A stretch of 64,000 bases of DNA from Spirosoma sp. KUDC1026 (GCF_013375035.1 NZ_CP056032.1:5268001-5332000), one strand, 5' to 3'. Positions 7,663-17,049 are shown, numbered from the stretch's first letter. A program made the numbers and translations. Notes: generated from the letters alone by a model not told the origin.

Positions 7663-8742
7663 TTAGTAAGCTGCGACCACGAGGGCGTCGTCTGCAATTT
7701 GCATATCGGCGGCATACGTCTGGCGGGCGTTCCAGAGTTCAGTGTCCTGCGACGACCAAACTTCAAGGCCCGCGCTACCCGAATCGTCAACCGGCGTCGC
7801 GTCGAAGCGAAGCTGCAGGTTGCCTTTCACGGTCAATAGCGCGCGGTGCGGGCGGTCAATTTTGCCAGCCTTTTTAAAGTAGCCGCCCAAAAACTCATCC
7901 CACTCGGGAACAACCATGATCGGAACGCCCCGGAAGGTGGGCAGCGATACGCCGTCAGCCTGAGCTACGTAAGCCAGATCCAGATTTTTCGATTCGCGGT
8001 AGATCGTCCAGGCGTCGAAGATGCTGTGCGATACCATAAACAGCTTATTAGCCGTTGGCTGGCTGTACAGCCGGGGATCGGCCGCTGAGAACATGGCCTG
8101 GAAGATGGCGGGCACGTCGTTCGGATCAAGCACCTGATCGCCCGTCGGGTTGTTGGCAGCGATTGGCACCAGCTTGGTTAGTTGAGCCGCAATGCCCAGC
8201 TCAACGTTACGCCATGCCCCGTTGAAGGTCTTGAAGTACGGCACGAGCTGGGCCGCTGTCAAGGTGTCACCACTAGCGGCTGCGTAAGAAGCAGTCAATT
8301 TGGCTTCCGTCATGTTGCGGTCAGCAAACCAGGCCATGCGAAGCAAATCTTCGTAGATAGCGTACTCCAGCATGTCAATGCAGTAGTCCCCGTACACCGT
8401 GTCGCCAAGATTCTTCTTGTCGTTACCAGCGTTCAGATACCACTCTTCGGCCTGTCCCCGCAGCACCTTCCAGCACTCCTGATACCAGGCTTTCAGATCG
8501 ACCGGGGCAAACGTTTTGTTGGTCTTGCGGGTGTTGCGCGTCGTGGCTCCTAATCCGCAGCCGGGGTCGACCGTCGTAATCAGGCCAACCCGTTCCAGGA
8601 ATTGCACGATCAGGCGACCTTTCAGTCCTTCCGTGATCGCAAAGTACTTCGACAACGCCGGGCGATCTACGGCCGGGCGGAGCGTTAATTCAGCGGCTTC
8701 GTGACCCTGGTAGGTAAAGCTCGCGTCGGGGGTAAATGCCAT
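7663..8742 (-). CDS. Major capsid protein
   Basis: A 359-residue protein directly downstream of the protease/scaffold gene and upstream of tail-tube and portal genes, the expected place for the capsid subunit. The sequence has the Bacteroidota HK97-fold look: a long helix (PVDLKAWYQECWKVLRG), a stretch of acidic and aromatic loops, then TFRGVPIMVVPEWDEFLGG and a C-terminal strand region with WSSQDTELWNARQTYAADMQ. No cleavable N-terminal delta domain is obvious, consistent with a separate scaffold. Confidence 0.82.
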   Translation of the reverse strand: MAFTPDASFTYQGHEAAELTLRPAVDRPALSKYFAITEGLKGRLIVQFLERVGLITTVDPGCGLGATTRNTRKTNKTFAPVDLKAWYQECWKVLRGQAEEWYLNAGNDKKNLGDTVYGDYCIDMLEYAIYEDLLRMAWFADRNMTEAKLTASYAAASGDTLTAAQLVPYFKTFNGAWRNVELGIAAQLTKLVPIAANNPTGDQVLDPNDVPAIFQAMFSAADPRLYSQPTANKLFMVSHSIFDAWTIYRESKNLDLAYVAQADGVSLPTFRGVPIMVVPEWDEFLGGYFKKAGKIDRPHRALLTVKGNLQLRFDATPVDDSGSAGLEVWSSQDTELWNARQTYAADMQIADDALVVAAY

Positions 8743-8777
8743 TGTTTATTTAAGTTTAGCTGTCTGATAATGCTTGG

Positions 8778-9971
8778 TTATTTGCGGTTGGCCAGGCGCT
8801 TTGCTTTGCGGTCAGCGGCCGTTTCGGGCGCTTCCGGCACCCGCTTGTCAATCGGTGTTTCGTTCACGCGGGCCGTTACAGGGTCGGCGGATTCCATGCC
8901 CTTTAGCACAGAGGTGACGCGGGCTTTGAACTGCTCGTGCTCTGACTTCAGCGAAGACACAGTAGTGTCAAGGGCAAGCAGTCTCTCGTGCTCTGCTTTG
9001 CTGATTGTGATTGTTTCGGGCGCGGCCTCAGCGGTTGGTTCGGGCGTTTCGGGCTGTTCTTCGTCCGTCACCGGATCAATAATATCCGAGATAGCACCAG
9101 CGGCAACGACAATTGTAAATCCGTCGGACAGCAGGTATTCGCCGTCTGGTACTTCGGTGCCGTCTTCGTAGGCCAGCGCGTCGCCAATCACATAGGTTTC
9201 CCCGGCGGCATCAATATCGAGCACCTTGCCGTCAACGGTGTTCACGGTTAAGCTGGTCGTCTGTTTGCCTTCCATAAGGCCAAGTAGGCCCTTTAGCCCT
9301 GCTACCAGCAAGGTGTTGCGTTTTGCCATGTTTGTATTGGATGAGTTGTTTTTTGAAAGAGAAAGCCCCGTTTTGCCATCTTTCAGTAGGGCGTAGATGG
9401 GGCGGTGAAGCGAGCGACTTGCCTGAACAGCAGCGCCCATATAGAGGCCGGTAGCCCAGCCAAACGCAATAGATTCTTCGGCGGTAAACTCGTGGTCTTC
9501 GCCGTCGGCAAAGACGCCAGCAATGACTGATTCGGATTTGCCCGTTACGGCGGTAAACAATTCAATGCACCGCTGTTCTTCAAAGGCCAGTTTATCTAAG
9601 TAGGCTGCATAGCTGACCCGGTTGCCCGGCGGCAGGCCATCGCCGTAGTTCGGCAGATGGAAGAGCAGTTGCGCGTGGGGAGTCATTAGCCGCTCTTTGG
9701 CCGCTGACAGTAGGATAGTTCCCATTGAGGCCACCATGCCGACGGCAATGGTTCGCAGGTTGGGTAACGTGATCATGTAATCGTACATCGCCCAGCCCTC
9801 TTCCATAACCCCGCCAGGGGTTTTAAGAAAGATGTCGTAGCCATCAGCCTGCCCAGCAGCCTGAACAAGTCGCTGCAGTTTCGTGAGGGAAATACACGGC
9901 GGATCGCCGGGTTCTACCCACTCGTCAGGCATGATGATACCACTAAGGTTAATCTTGACAATCTTCGGCAT
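8778..9971 (-). CDS. ClpP-like prohead protease fused to scaffold domain
   Basis: Residues 1 to ~195 are an S14/ClpP-type serine protease: nucleophile S82 in GMVASMGT, H105 in LLFHLPN and a likely acid D159 in GEDHEFTAEES, with the expected spacing. Residues ~215-397 form a second part with a beta-rich region and a Lys/Glu coiled coil (ISKAEHERLLALDTTVSSLK), typical of a scaffolding domain. An internal ATG at 9329 (Met215, MAKRNTLLVAG) follows an Asn/Ser-rich linker and could give scaffold alone, as in other phages with nested protease/scaffold genes. Processing of the scaffold by the protease during head maturation is the family role. Confidence 0.85.
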   Translation of the reverse strand: MPKIVKINLSGIIMPDEWVEPGDPPCISLTKLQRLVQAAGQADGYDIFLKTPGGVMEEGWAMYDYMITLPNLRTIAVGMVASMGTILLSAAKERLMTPHAQLLFHLPNYGDGLPPGNRVSYAAYLDKLAFEEQRCIELFTAVTGKSESVIAGVFADGEDHEFTAEESIAFGWATGLYMGAAVQASRSLHRPIYALLKDGKTGLSLSKNNSSNTNMAKRNTLLVAGLKGLLGLMEGKQTTSLTVNTVDGKVLDIDAAGETYVIGDALAYEDGTEVPDGEYLLSDGFTIVVAAGAISDIIDPVTDEEQPETPEPTAEAAPETITISKAEHERLLALDTTVSSLKSEHEQFKARVTSVLKGMESADPVTARVNETPIDKRVPEAPETAADRKAKRLANRK

Positions 9972-10080
9972 TGGGGGCTATTGTGTAGCGGATAATCAAT
10001 GCAACGAAGTTGATAAGTACCACGCTTATCTGTATATTCAGGCACTGAAAAGCTCAATACCTTTCCAACTAAACCACTGA
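9972..10080. promoter_or_regulatory. Divergent spacer with GATAAG/CTTATC inverted repeat
   Basis: The 109-base gap separates the leftward head operon from the rightward RHH gene. It contains a perfect inverted repeat GATAAG (10012-10017) and CTTATC (10025-10030) with a 7-base spacer. A TTG and a weak TATATTCA box lie on the plus strand nearby. The repeat is a reasonable operator for the adjacent RHH protein; promoter assignments are tentative. Confidence 0.45.
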
Positions 10081-10434
10081 TTGACTGTGGACGAACGACT
10101 CGAACGGCTACTAATACGGGTAAAGTCAGGCGACGGAATAAAAAAAGCCCTGGAAGTTGAAAAGTGCCATCACTGGTACTATAGCGAAGAGGTTACCCCG
10201 GCCGATCGGGCGATCATTATGGCAGCCCGGCGGGAGTACACCGAGCGGGCGAAGTATCCCCAGGGCCGGGTAATCCAGCCGGGACGGCACAGCGGTTCGT
10301 TCTTATCGGTAGAAATGCAGGATCACAAGCTAGGCCAGTACAAGGCGATTTGTGATCTGAACGGCACGACGGTCAGCCAGCAGACGCGCTCGCTGATCAA
10401 TACCTTCATCAGCGAGCACAAGTCAATGCTATAA
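10081..10434 (+). CDS. Ribbon-helix-helix-like DNA-binding protein, prophage cargo
   Basis: One of the few rightward genes in the late region. The frame opens right after a stop; TTG at the first codon or GTG two codons later is the likely start, since the first ATG comes only ~45 residues in. The C-terminal ~50 residues match an RHH pattern: strand FLSVEMQ, helix HKLGQYKAICDLNG, then a second helix TVSQQTRSLINTFISEH. The N-terminal part is helical and may also bind nucleic acid. Its own spacer carries an inverted repeat and it ends at a terminator shared with the DUF4468 gene, suggesting a self-regulated cargo cassette. Confidence 0.6.
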   Translation: MTVDERLERLLIRVKSGDGIKKALEVEKCHHWYYSEEVTPADRAIIMAARREYTERAKYPQGRVIQPGRHSGSFLSVEMQDHKLGQYKAICDLNGTTVSQQTRSLINTFISEHKSML

Positions 10435-10436
10435 AA

Positions 10437-10463
10437 AAAGCCCCACTGATTGAGTGAGGCTTT
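10437..10463. terminator. Bidirectional terminator between convergent genes
   Basis: An 11-base stem AAAGCCCCACT / AGTGAGGCTTT (one mismatch) with a 5-base loop, preceded by A residues and followed by a short T-rich stretch, lies between the ends of the rightward RHH gene and the leftward DUF4468 gene. Confidence 0.75.
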
Positions 10464-10489
10464 CGCGTTTTTGGGTAGAAAGGGGCTTG

Positions 10490-11035
10490 CTAGAAGTCCG
10501 ACTTCTTTGCCTTCATGGCCTGCTCCAGATTTTGGAGCATGGCCTTAATATTTTCATCAGCTTTAACCGCGTACTTGATGCTGTTTCGCTTTAGCATGGG
10601 ACGTTCCATAAATTCGGCTATCGTCCAGACGTAGCGACCCATTGACCGTGCGGACGGATGGCTTGCGCTAACCGTTAAATCGTTGACCGTGTATCGGTAA
10701 CGCCCGTCTTTTATCTCCAGAATGATTGCGTGGTTCAGGTAACCGTCTGACCGGTAGGTCATATTAAACAGCCAGGGTGTGTAAAGTGAACCTTTGGCAA
10801 TTAACATGCCGCCGTCCTTATCGGCTAGTTGCAGCGCTTCGGTAGCGCTTGGATAGTACGTAACAATCCATTGCTTTGCTTTATCAAAGAGTTGATTTTT
10901 CGACTCGCTGGGCACTGGCACGACGTCAGAGTATTCGACGGCACCTGACTTAACCGGCATAACATCGCTGAGTGAGCCTTGGGCATGGGACAGATAACTA
11001 ACAGATAGAAGTAATAATGTAAGGAAGAACTTCAT
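10490..11035 (-). CDS. DUF4468 domain secreted protein, prophage cargo
   Basis: A 181-residue protein with a clear signal peptide (MKFFLTLLLLSVSYLSHAQ) followed by a domain with the DUF4468 pattern: PVKSGAVEYSDVVPV, SKNQLFDKAKQWIV, a LADKDGGMLIAKGSL strand pair and the ILEIKDGRYRYTVNDL region. Such proteins are common exported host proteins of Bacteroidota with unknown role. Its placement between tape measure and head genes, with its own terminator and a convergent regulator, makes it a candidate lysogenic conversion gene rather than a virion part. Confidence 0.7.
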   Translation of the reverse strand: MKFFLTLLLLSVSYLSHAQGSLSDVMPVKSGAVEYSDVVPVPSESKNQLFDKAKQWIVTYYPSATEALQLADKDGGMLIAKGSLYTPWLFNMTYRSDGYLNHAIILEIKDGRYRYTVNDLTVSASHPSARSMGRYVWTIAEFMERPMLKRNSIKYAVKADENIKAMLQNLEQAMKAKKSDF

Positions 11036-11080
11036 GGCGTAAGGGTTTTTAGCCCTAACATACGCACGAAGTTTTATTTC

Positions 11081-14000
11081 TTACAAATCCGCCTGCACCT
11101 CAACCTTTCTGATGTCCTTCTGAACGCGGTCAAACGCTTCAACAGAAACCACCGTTTTAACGTCTTTCATACCCTCCCGTACGGCCCTCGCAATCGCTAC
11201 GGCATCGGTTGTCAGGCTCACCCCCCCCAGGTTGTAGGTGGGAGTCATGTTCTGGGTGGAGAGCCGGTTCGCCGTTAGGCCAGGGAACGCCCGGCCACCG
11301 CCCGCAACGTTGATCGCTGACAGTTCCTTATAGAACTTCTGAGTAGAGCGGGCATTGATGATGGCCTCTCCGTTGCTGATTCGGGCATTGATGCTATCGC
11401 TGGTGCCCGTTCCCGGCCCCTGTACGTAAGCGCCCCGGTTGTCGGAACGGTAGTACCCCCCGCGGGCGAACTTTTGGTTGTCGATCAGGATTTGATTGGC
11501 AAGACCTGTAGCGCCCACCAGAGCCGCCGTAATAAAGTTAAACGGAGGTGGTAGTTTGAAGGCGTTCGTGATGCCCTGCGCAGTGGCGATAATATTCTCA
11601 ATGCTGGCAATCTTCCGGCGCTTTTCGGCGGCTTCCTTTTCGATCTTTTCCCGCTTTTTCTGGAAGTCCTTTTCGATCTTTTCCCGCTGGTCGCTGGTCA
11701 GGGCGGCCGAACTTAAGAGCGCTTCCTGCTGATCGTCCAGGGCTTTGGTCTGCCGCTGAACGCTGGCCTCAACAAACGAAGACAGGGTGGAGGATGCTGT
11801 CTGGGTAGCCTGTAATATGTTGCCCGCAATATCTTCGGCGGTCTGGACTTCAAGCTCCTTGTTCTTCGTGCGGTATTTGGCCCGGATCTTCTCCTTCTCC
11901 TTCTCCTTTTCCTCCTCAGTGCCTTTTACCGCGTCCAGTTCGGCCTTCTGCTCTTCGGCCAGTCGCTGCTTCTGAAGTTTAAAATACTTGATCGTACCCG
12001 CTTTGGTATCGGCAATCTTCTGATCGATTATTTCCAGGTTATTCTTATGCTCCAGCTCCTTCTCCTGACGCATATTCTCCTTCCGGGCGGCCAGGGCTTT
12101 GGCCTGAACAGCATTGATCTGGTTGAGGTATTCTTCGCCGGTGATCTGGCCGTACTTGAGTTGCAAATCCAGCAAATCAACCTGGGTTTTCTCTTCCAAA
12201 TCAATCCGCTTGCGGGCGATTTCAATATCTACTTTCAGGGACTGGTCGCCAAAATCCTGTTCGACCTGCAGGCGACGTTCGGCAGCAGCGGCCTGTTTCT
12301 GCACCTGATCCTGGGCAAACTGAGCACGGGCGTCCTCAATGGCCCGTTCGGCGTTCAGCACAATATCACTCTGCCGTTCGCGGAACTGGGTTTCGTTAAG
12401 TTGCCGGGCTTTGTACTGTTTTTCAAGTTCGACCTGCTGCTGACGGCTTTCCTGCCGGATCTGCTCAATGCGTAGGTCCAGCTCCTGTTTGCTGCCCCGC
12501 TGGGTTAAGGCAAGGGTGGCCGATATTTCGGCTTTGCGGGTACCAATCTCCAGGTTCAGCAGTTCAGCCGCGTGCTCGATTCGTTTGTCCAGAATCGCCT
12601 TGTTGGTCTGGGCATCGATGAGTTGGCGCTGCTTCGAGTTTTTAGCGAGCCCGACTTTTTGGGCGTTCCCCTGGGCAACGATTAAGGCCTCTTCCAGTTT
12701 CAGGGTGTCTTTGCCTGCCTGCCTGGCCTGCAGCACCCGTAGCTCTGCCAGGTACACGGCATTATCAGCAGCTTGTTTGGCGGCTTCCTTCGCTTTGGCA
12801 GCAGCTTCGGCGTTAATGGCGTTCAGGGAGTTGTTTAATTCGGTTTGCTTGCCGAACGATTCTTCCCGTATGTCAGCCAGTTCGATTTCGGCATCAATGA
12901 GCTTCTGCCGGTCTTCGCTGCTGACCAGGTTGCCCCGTAGTTTGATCTCAGCCTGAATGTTTTTTATCCGCTGCTCCTGCAGGGCGATCTGCGTTTTCAG
13001 CGTCGCGTTCTCTAAATCGAAGGCGGCTTTAGCGGCTTTGGAGCGCGAGGCCGTGGATTTTGTAACGTCTTCGGAGGCTAATTTCAACCGTTCAATTTCG
13101 GCCCGGTTCTGAGCGCGGGCCAAAAGGACCTGCTGCTCGGAATCCCGGATGATCTGATTCTGCCGTTCGATGGCCTGACCTAGCTTATAGGCTTCCGCTG
13201 CCGCGTCGCCCGCCCCTTTGAAGGCGTCGAAGAAATCAAGCAGCGCTTTTTTGGGGTTGGTAAAAACTTTAGTGAGCGCTTCCCCCGCCCTGGCAATCGT
13301 GCCGACCACGACATCAACAGCCGCGCCGACGCCCGCCATTTTGCGAGACAGAAAGTCCATCCCTACCTGCGTTTTAGTCAAGTAGGTGATCAGCGCCCCG
13401 ATGGCCAGCACCAACAGACCAATCCCCGTTCCGGCAATAGCCGCTTTAATCCCGGTCAGCCCCCCCTTGAAGGCAGACAGGCCGGTCTTTGCATTGCTCA
13501 GAAACCCTTTTACCTGATCAAGCCGACCCCCAAAACCGCCCGTTACTTCGCTCAATACATCGAAAGCGGAAGCGGCTGGCTTGGCCTCATCGGCCACCGT
13601 TGAAATTTCCCGCTTAAGGCCCGCGATTTTAAAGCCAATCCGTTCGTAGGCTTCCCCGCCGTCCTGACCCAGGGCTTTTTGTTCTTCTTCGAGTTTAACC
13701 AACTCGGTAGTCGTAGTGCGGATTGCTTCGCCATAGGTTTTTACTTTATCCTGAACATCGTCAAACGTTTTGCCCGATTCGGCGCCAACGCGGTTGATTT
13801 GCTGCTGAAAACCGATGATGCGCTTACCAACGGCCTCGTACTGGGGTGAGCCTTTGTCGAGCGCCTTCTGCTCCTCCTGAAGTTTGATTAGTTCAGCAAT
13901 CAGCGGCTCAATGGACTTGGCCACAACGGCGTAGTTACCCACCTGACGCTGGTAGCGGTCGGTCAGCTTTTCGGCTTCGAGCAGCTCCTGATTGGTCGCG

Positions 14001-14386
14001 TTGATCTGCTTCTGCAAGGTTCCCCCGGCCGCCCCTTCCCGGTCAGCGCGGGATAAACTATCGTAGGCTTTATTGAGATTCGACAGGTTGGCCCGTAGGG
14101 ATATGAGCGAACCTTCCGCTTCGACTACGACCTTGCGGTTGTTGTCCATCTCTTTGCGGTTTTCACGTAGCGACGCCGTCAGGGCCGACCGCTGCCGCAC
14201 GATGCCTTCCATCGCGGCCTCGTACTTGTCGGATTCGATCGCGCTTTCCTGGTACTGTTTTTGGAGCAGCTTCTCCTCTGCCTTCAGGGCCGTTAGTTGC
14301 TGACGGATCTGGACAATCTTTTTTTCGACCTCCTCTTCCGATACCCGGATTTTTATCAGTACCTCATCGGGCCTTTCGTCTGCCAT
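11081..14386 (-). CDS. Tail tape measure protein
   Basis: At 1,101 residues this is the longest gene of the phage. It is almost entirely coiled coil, with an internal repeat (about residues 165-200 and 229-263, each with LxKLxEEQKAL) and a hydrophobic segment GIGLLVLAIGALITYL near residue 322, as expected for tape measures that also enter the host membrane. The C-terminal end is Gly/Ala-rich with NARSTQKFYKELSAINVAGG. If the usual ~1.5 angstrom per residue ruler holds, the tail would be about 165 nm. It starts one base after the stop of the upstream tail gene. Confidence 0.88.
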   Translation of the reverse strand: MADERPDEVLIKIRVSEEEVEKKIVQIRQQLTALKAEEKLLQKQYQESAIESDKYEAAMEGIVRQRSALTASLRENRKEMDNNRKVVVEAEGSLISLRANLSNLNKAYDSLSRADREGAAGGTLQKQINATNQELLEAEKLTDRYQRQVGNYAVVAKSIEPLIAELIKLQEEQKALDKGSPQYEAVGKRIIGFQQQINRVGAESGKTFDDVQDKVKTYGEAIRTTTTELVKLEEEQKALGQDGGEAYERIGFKIAGLKREISTVADEAKPAASAFDVLSEVTGGFGGRLDQVKGFLSNAKTGLSAFKGGLTGIKAAIAGTGIGLLVLAIGALITYLTKTQVGMDFLSRKMAGVGAAVDVVVGTIARAGEALTKVFTNPKKALLDFFDAFKGAGDAAAEAYKLGQAIERQNQIIRDSEQQVLLARAQNRAEIERLKLASEDVTKSTASRSKAAKAAFDLENATLKTQIALQEQRIKNIQAEIKLRGNLVSSEDRQKLIDAEIELADIREESFGKQTELNNSLNAINAEAAAKAKEAAKQAADNAVYLAELRVLQARQAGKDTLKLEEALIVAQGNAQKVGLAKNSKQRQLIDAQTNKAILDKRIEHAAELLNLEIGTRKAEISATLALTQRGSKQELDLRIEQIRQESRQQQVELEKQYKARQLNETQFRERQSDIVLNAERAIEDARAQFAQDQVQKQAAAAERRLQVEQDFGDQSLKVDIEIARKRIDLEEKTQVDLLDLQLKYGQITGEEYLNQINAVQAKALAARKENMRQEKELEHKNNLEIIDQKIADTKAGTIKYFKLQKQRLAEEQKAELDAVKGTEEEKEKEKEKIRAKYRTKNKELEVQTAEDIAGNILQATQTASSTLSSFVEASVQRQTKALDDQQEALLSSAALTSDQREKIEKDFQKKREKIEKEAAEKRRKIASIENIIATAQGITNAFKLPPPFNFITAALVGATGLANQILIDNQKFARGGYYRSDNRGAYVQGPGTGTSDSINARISNGEAIINARSTQKFYKELSAINVAGGGRAFPGLTANRLSTQNMTPTYNLGGVSLTTDAVAIARAVREGMKDVKTVVSVEAFDRVQKDIRKVEVQADL

Positions 14387-14387
14387 G

Positions 14388-16403
14388 CTAGTAAGGAATT
14401 AGCGTAACCCGGCAGGGGTAGCCCGGTACGTAGTTAGAAATCTTATTGAGGTAGAAAACGTGGTTTGAGAGTTGCAGCGAACCGGCCCGGACAAATGAAA
14501 GCCGTACGGGCCTGGTCAGGTCCAGACTGGCCACGTCGTCCGCCGTCAGCATCATCGAGAGCGTCAGGGCGCGGGGCCGTCTGAGTACGCGGGTTAGCCC
14601 CTTAAAATAGCGCTGAATGAGCGTCTGTTCACGCTGAACAAAGCTGACCCGATCGAAAGTCAGAGAGTAGGCGTTGTTGCCCGCGTTGGCACCAAGTGGC
14701 CGGTCAGCCCACCAGCAAGCAGTAAGCGTTACGGGCTTCACTTCATCTGGGATGCCTTCCGCCGTAACGTTGGCTTTGGCGGTCAGTGTCTTGCCCGGTT
14801 CAATCAGTACCAGACGGGGCGTAGTGGCTGACCGTTCCAGCGTTCCGTTTTTGATCGTGCGCGTTGGGATGGTGACGGGGCTACCGTAACCGGTCAGCGC
14901 CTTTTCGGAGTTGAGACAGGCCGCAAAGGGTAGTTCGAACAGGTCAGCCGTTGTGGGCAGGTTGGGGGCGTCGACGCGGATCTGTCCGTCGCCGTAGGTG
15001 CTGACCTTATCCAGCGCCTTCCACTTAACGTTGTTCACCTGCCCGTAGGGTTCCAGCGTTACCAGCAGTTCGGGCTCTTCGGATTCCTCCACGCGGGTCG
15101 ACCAGTCCACGGCCTTGTCGGTATTGGCAACAACTTCGCTCAGGGGAATAAGGGTTACCGTTTTGCGTACATCGTCCACGGCGTAGGTAGCCGAACACAG
15201 CAGCGCGATTGATTTAAGCACCTCGGTACACGCCATGTCGGGCAAATTGCGGGCCACCAGCCAGTCGTCGCCGGGGTATAGTTTCGGATCGGGCGTAAAG
15301 GATGCCCAGCAGGTGGTCGGGTCAATGTAGCCCAGCACCATAAACCGGCCGACGAGGGTGCGACGGCGAAGAATGAAGCGAATCCGGATCTGATCGCCCG
15401 CCTTGCAGTTAATCGTCTCGTCAAGACTGATTGTCTGTTGGGCGGAAAACGTAATGTTGTACACCCCTGAATAGTTGTCACCCACCTGTGCGACGTTCTG
15501 CCCGTTGCGCTCAACGATCAACAGCACTTCGACCGCACCCGTCGTAACCTTTAGCTTGAACGTCTGGCTGGCCTGAACGCGCAGTTTCATGGCCCGGTCG
15601 CAGACGTAGGCTTTCAGAGACGTATTGAAGTTGTTTTGCTTGCCGTCGAAAAAGTAATTATCCGGGTCGTTGTCCTGGTTGAACTCGTAGAGTACTTCGG
15701 TCTTCCCAGAACCCGACATCTGCAGCGAGTTTCTTACCGTCACGCGGGCTGATCGATCCGTCACCCACTGCTCGTCGTGGCTTTGGGGTTCGTCATCCAC
15801 AAACGGCAGGGCGATCCGGTTGAGTAGCAGATCGTTCAGCCATTCGCCCGCCGGACGGTAACCCGTTTCGGTGAGCATCTGCTCAATGATCGTGCGGGCG
15901 TAGACGGACGGAAACAGGGCATCCGAGGCAAAGGTGTCTTTATCAAAGTTGCCGTAATCAATGACGGGGTACACCGCCCCCGCCGTAGCTCCTGCCAGCG
16001 CCGAAATGCCCGCGACAGTCCAGGGATGGTTATAGCGGTCGAGGTTCAGGGTACGAATGGAGCGGTCACCCAGGGCATCAAACAAACTGCGTGTCGCCTG
16101 AAAGAGCTGCACTTTCCAGCCGCCCTGAAAGGATTCAAGCCGGGCCGATGCGCCGGGCATCAGATCAACCCCGTCGAAGATCAGCTTCGCCTTAAACACC
16201 GCGTAGGGGTATTTACCACCCGCGTCGAGCTGTTCGGCGTTTTCGGTCAGATCCCGAATCGTGAGGGTATCGGGCAGGCTGAATGAGAGCGAGTAGCTGG
16301 TCTGGATGGTATCGGGCTTAGTGAGATCGTTCGCCTGAAAATTCAAGGCAGGTTCTGCTTCCGCCACCCAGACGCCGTTGAGATAGAGTCCGTCAACAAT
16401 CAT
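14388..16403 (-). CDS. Large tail protein, baseplate or tail-tip candidate
   Basis: A 671-residue beta-rich protein whose ATG overlaps the stop of the upstream gene (ATGA) and whose stop is one base before the tape measure. The N-terminus (MIVDGLYLNGVWVAEAEPAL) and the segment SYSLSFSLPDTLTIRDL are typical of a class of Bacteroidota phage tail proteins adjoining the tape measure. The middle has many short strands and Trp/Tyr-rich loops; the end PGYPCRVTLIPY is a strand. Position next to the tape measure suggests distal tail or tip function, but no enzymatic motif is seen. Confidence 0.55.
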   Translation of the reverse strand: MIVDGLYLNGVWVAEAEPALNFQANDLTKPDTIQTSYSLSFSLPDTLTIRDLTENAEQLDAGGKYPYAVFKAKLIFDGVDLMPGASARLESFQGGWKVQLFQATRSLFDALGDRSIRTLNLDRYNHPWTVAGISALAGATAGAVYPVIDYGNFDKDTFASDALFPSVYARTIIEQMLTETGYRPAGEWLNDLLLNRIALPFVDDEPQSHDEQWVTDRSARVTVRNSLQMSGSGKTEVLYEFNQDNDPDNYFFDGKQNNFNTSLKAYVCDRAMKLRVQASQTFKLKVTTGAVEVLLIVERNGQNVAQVGDNYSGVYNITFSAQQTISLDETINCKAGDQIRIRFILRRRTLVGRFMVLGYIDPTTCWASFTPDPKLYPGDDWLVARNLPDMACTEVLKSIALLCSATYAVDDVRKTVTLIPLSEVVANTDKAVDWSTRVEESEEPELLVTLEPYGQVNNVKWKALDKVSTYGDGQIRVDAPNLPTTADLFELPFAACLNSEKALTGYGSPVTIPTRTIKNGTLERSATTPRLVLIEPGKTLTAKANVTAEGIPDEVKPVTLTACWWADRPLGANAGNNAYSLTFDRVSFVQREQTLIQRYFKGLTRVLRRPRALTLSMMLTADDVASLDLTRPVRLSFVRAGSLQLSNHVFYLNKISNYVPGYPCRVTLIPY

Positions 16404-16894
16404 CGGCGCTGGGACCTCCGGGCCGGTAGGGTAAAAGTAACAGAGAGAGTATGGGTGGCACTGCGTGAGGTGTGCACCGGAAACGTGCCGGGATCAATCG
16501 TGACCGGCACCTGATGAAATACGCCGTCTTTGTCGGGGGCAAGTAGATACACCGCTACCGAATCGTAGATAGTGGCAACGGCTTCGGCCTGCTCAGCGGT
16601 TAGCCCCGACGTGCGGGCGGTAATAACGTAAGCCGATTCTTTTTGGGTAGCCAGCGTAAGTCCCGCCTGCCGGGCATCGCCCCGCGAGGAAACGGTCTTG
16701 TCGGTGCTCATTGGCCCGTCGAACAGCCAGTAAGGCCAACCGGTCGGAGACTGCCAGGTCAGAAACGCGCCGGGCGTGCGGCACTCCCCCGGTACGCTGG
16801 GGGTCGTGGGCGTAATGAGCACCCCCTGAAAGGTAGCGTCGAACGTTAAATCAAACGTTCCGGTGGGGGTGGTAAGGCTGGGGATTGTTGGCAC
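16400..16894 (-). CDS. Minor tail-like protein (164 aa)
   Basis: A beta-rich protein with an N-terminal TFDLTFDATFQGVLITP, a conserved-looking SPTGWPYWLFDGP and a Thr/Ser-rich end. It is the first gene of the tail operon and overlaps the large tail protein by four bases (ATGA). The GWPYWLFDG block resembles small distal proteins next to tape-measure operons in Bacteroidota prophages; I cannot name a family. Confidence 0.5.
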   Translation of the reverse strand: MPTIPSLTTPTGTFDLTFDATFQGVLITPTTPSVPGECRTPGAFLTWQSPTGWPYWLFDGPMSTDKTVSSRGDARQAGLTLATQKESAYVITARTSGLTAEQAEAVATIYDSVAVYLLAPDKDGVFHQVPVTIDPGTFPVHTSRSATHTLSVTFTLPARRSQRR

Positions 16895-16959
16895 AGGGCG
16901 AAGTTCGCCGGTGCGCTATATGAGCAAGGGGGTAGGAACTGGAAAGGTATTGAGGTTTT

Positions 16960-17049
16960 TTACTTCATATCCGGAAACACGTCGTAAAACTCTATCAACT
17001 GCTGCTCCAGCAATTCCGGCGTCAATTCGGGCGTGGGTTGTTTGGGCAT
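16960..17049 (-). CDS. Tiny ORF (29 aa) before tail operon
   Basis: A short frame starting MPKQPTPELTPELLEQQLIE and ending DVFPDMK lies 65 bases upstream of the 164-residue tail gene. It is acidic with one amphipathic helix. The coding-like composition is the only support; it could be a leader peptide or chance. Confidence 0.25.
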   Translation of the reverse strand: MPKQPTPELTPELLEQQLIEFYDVFPDMK

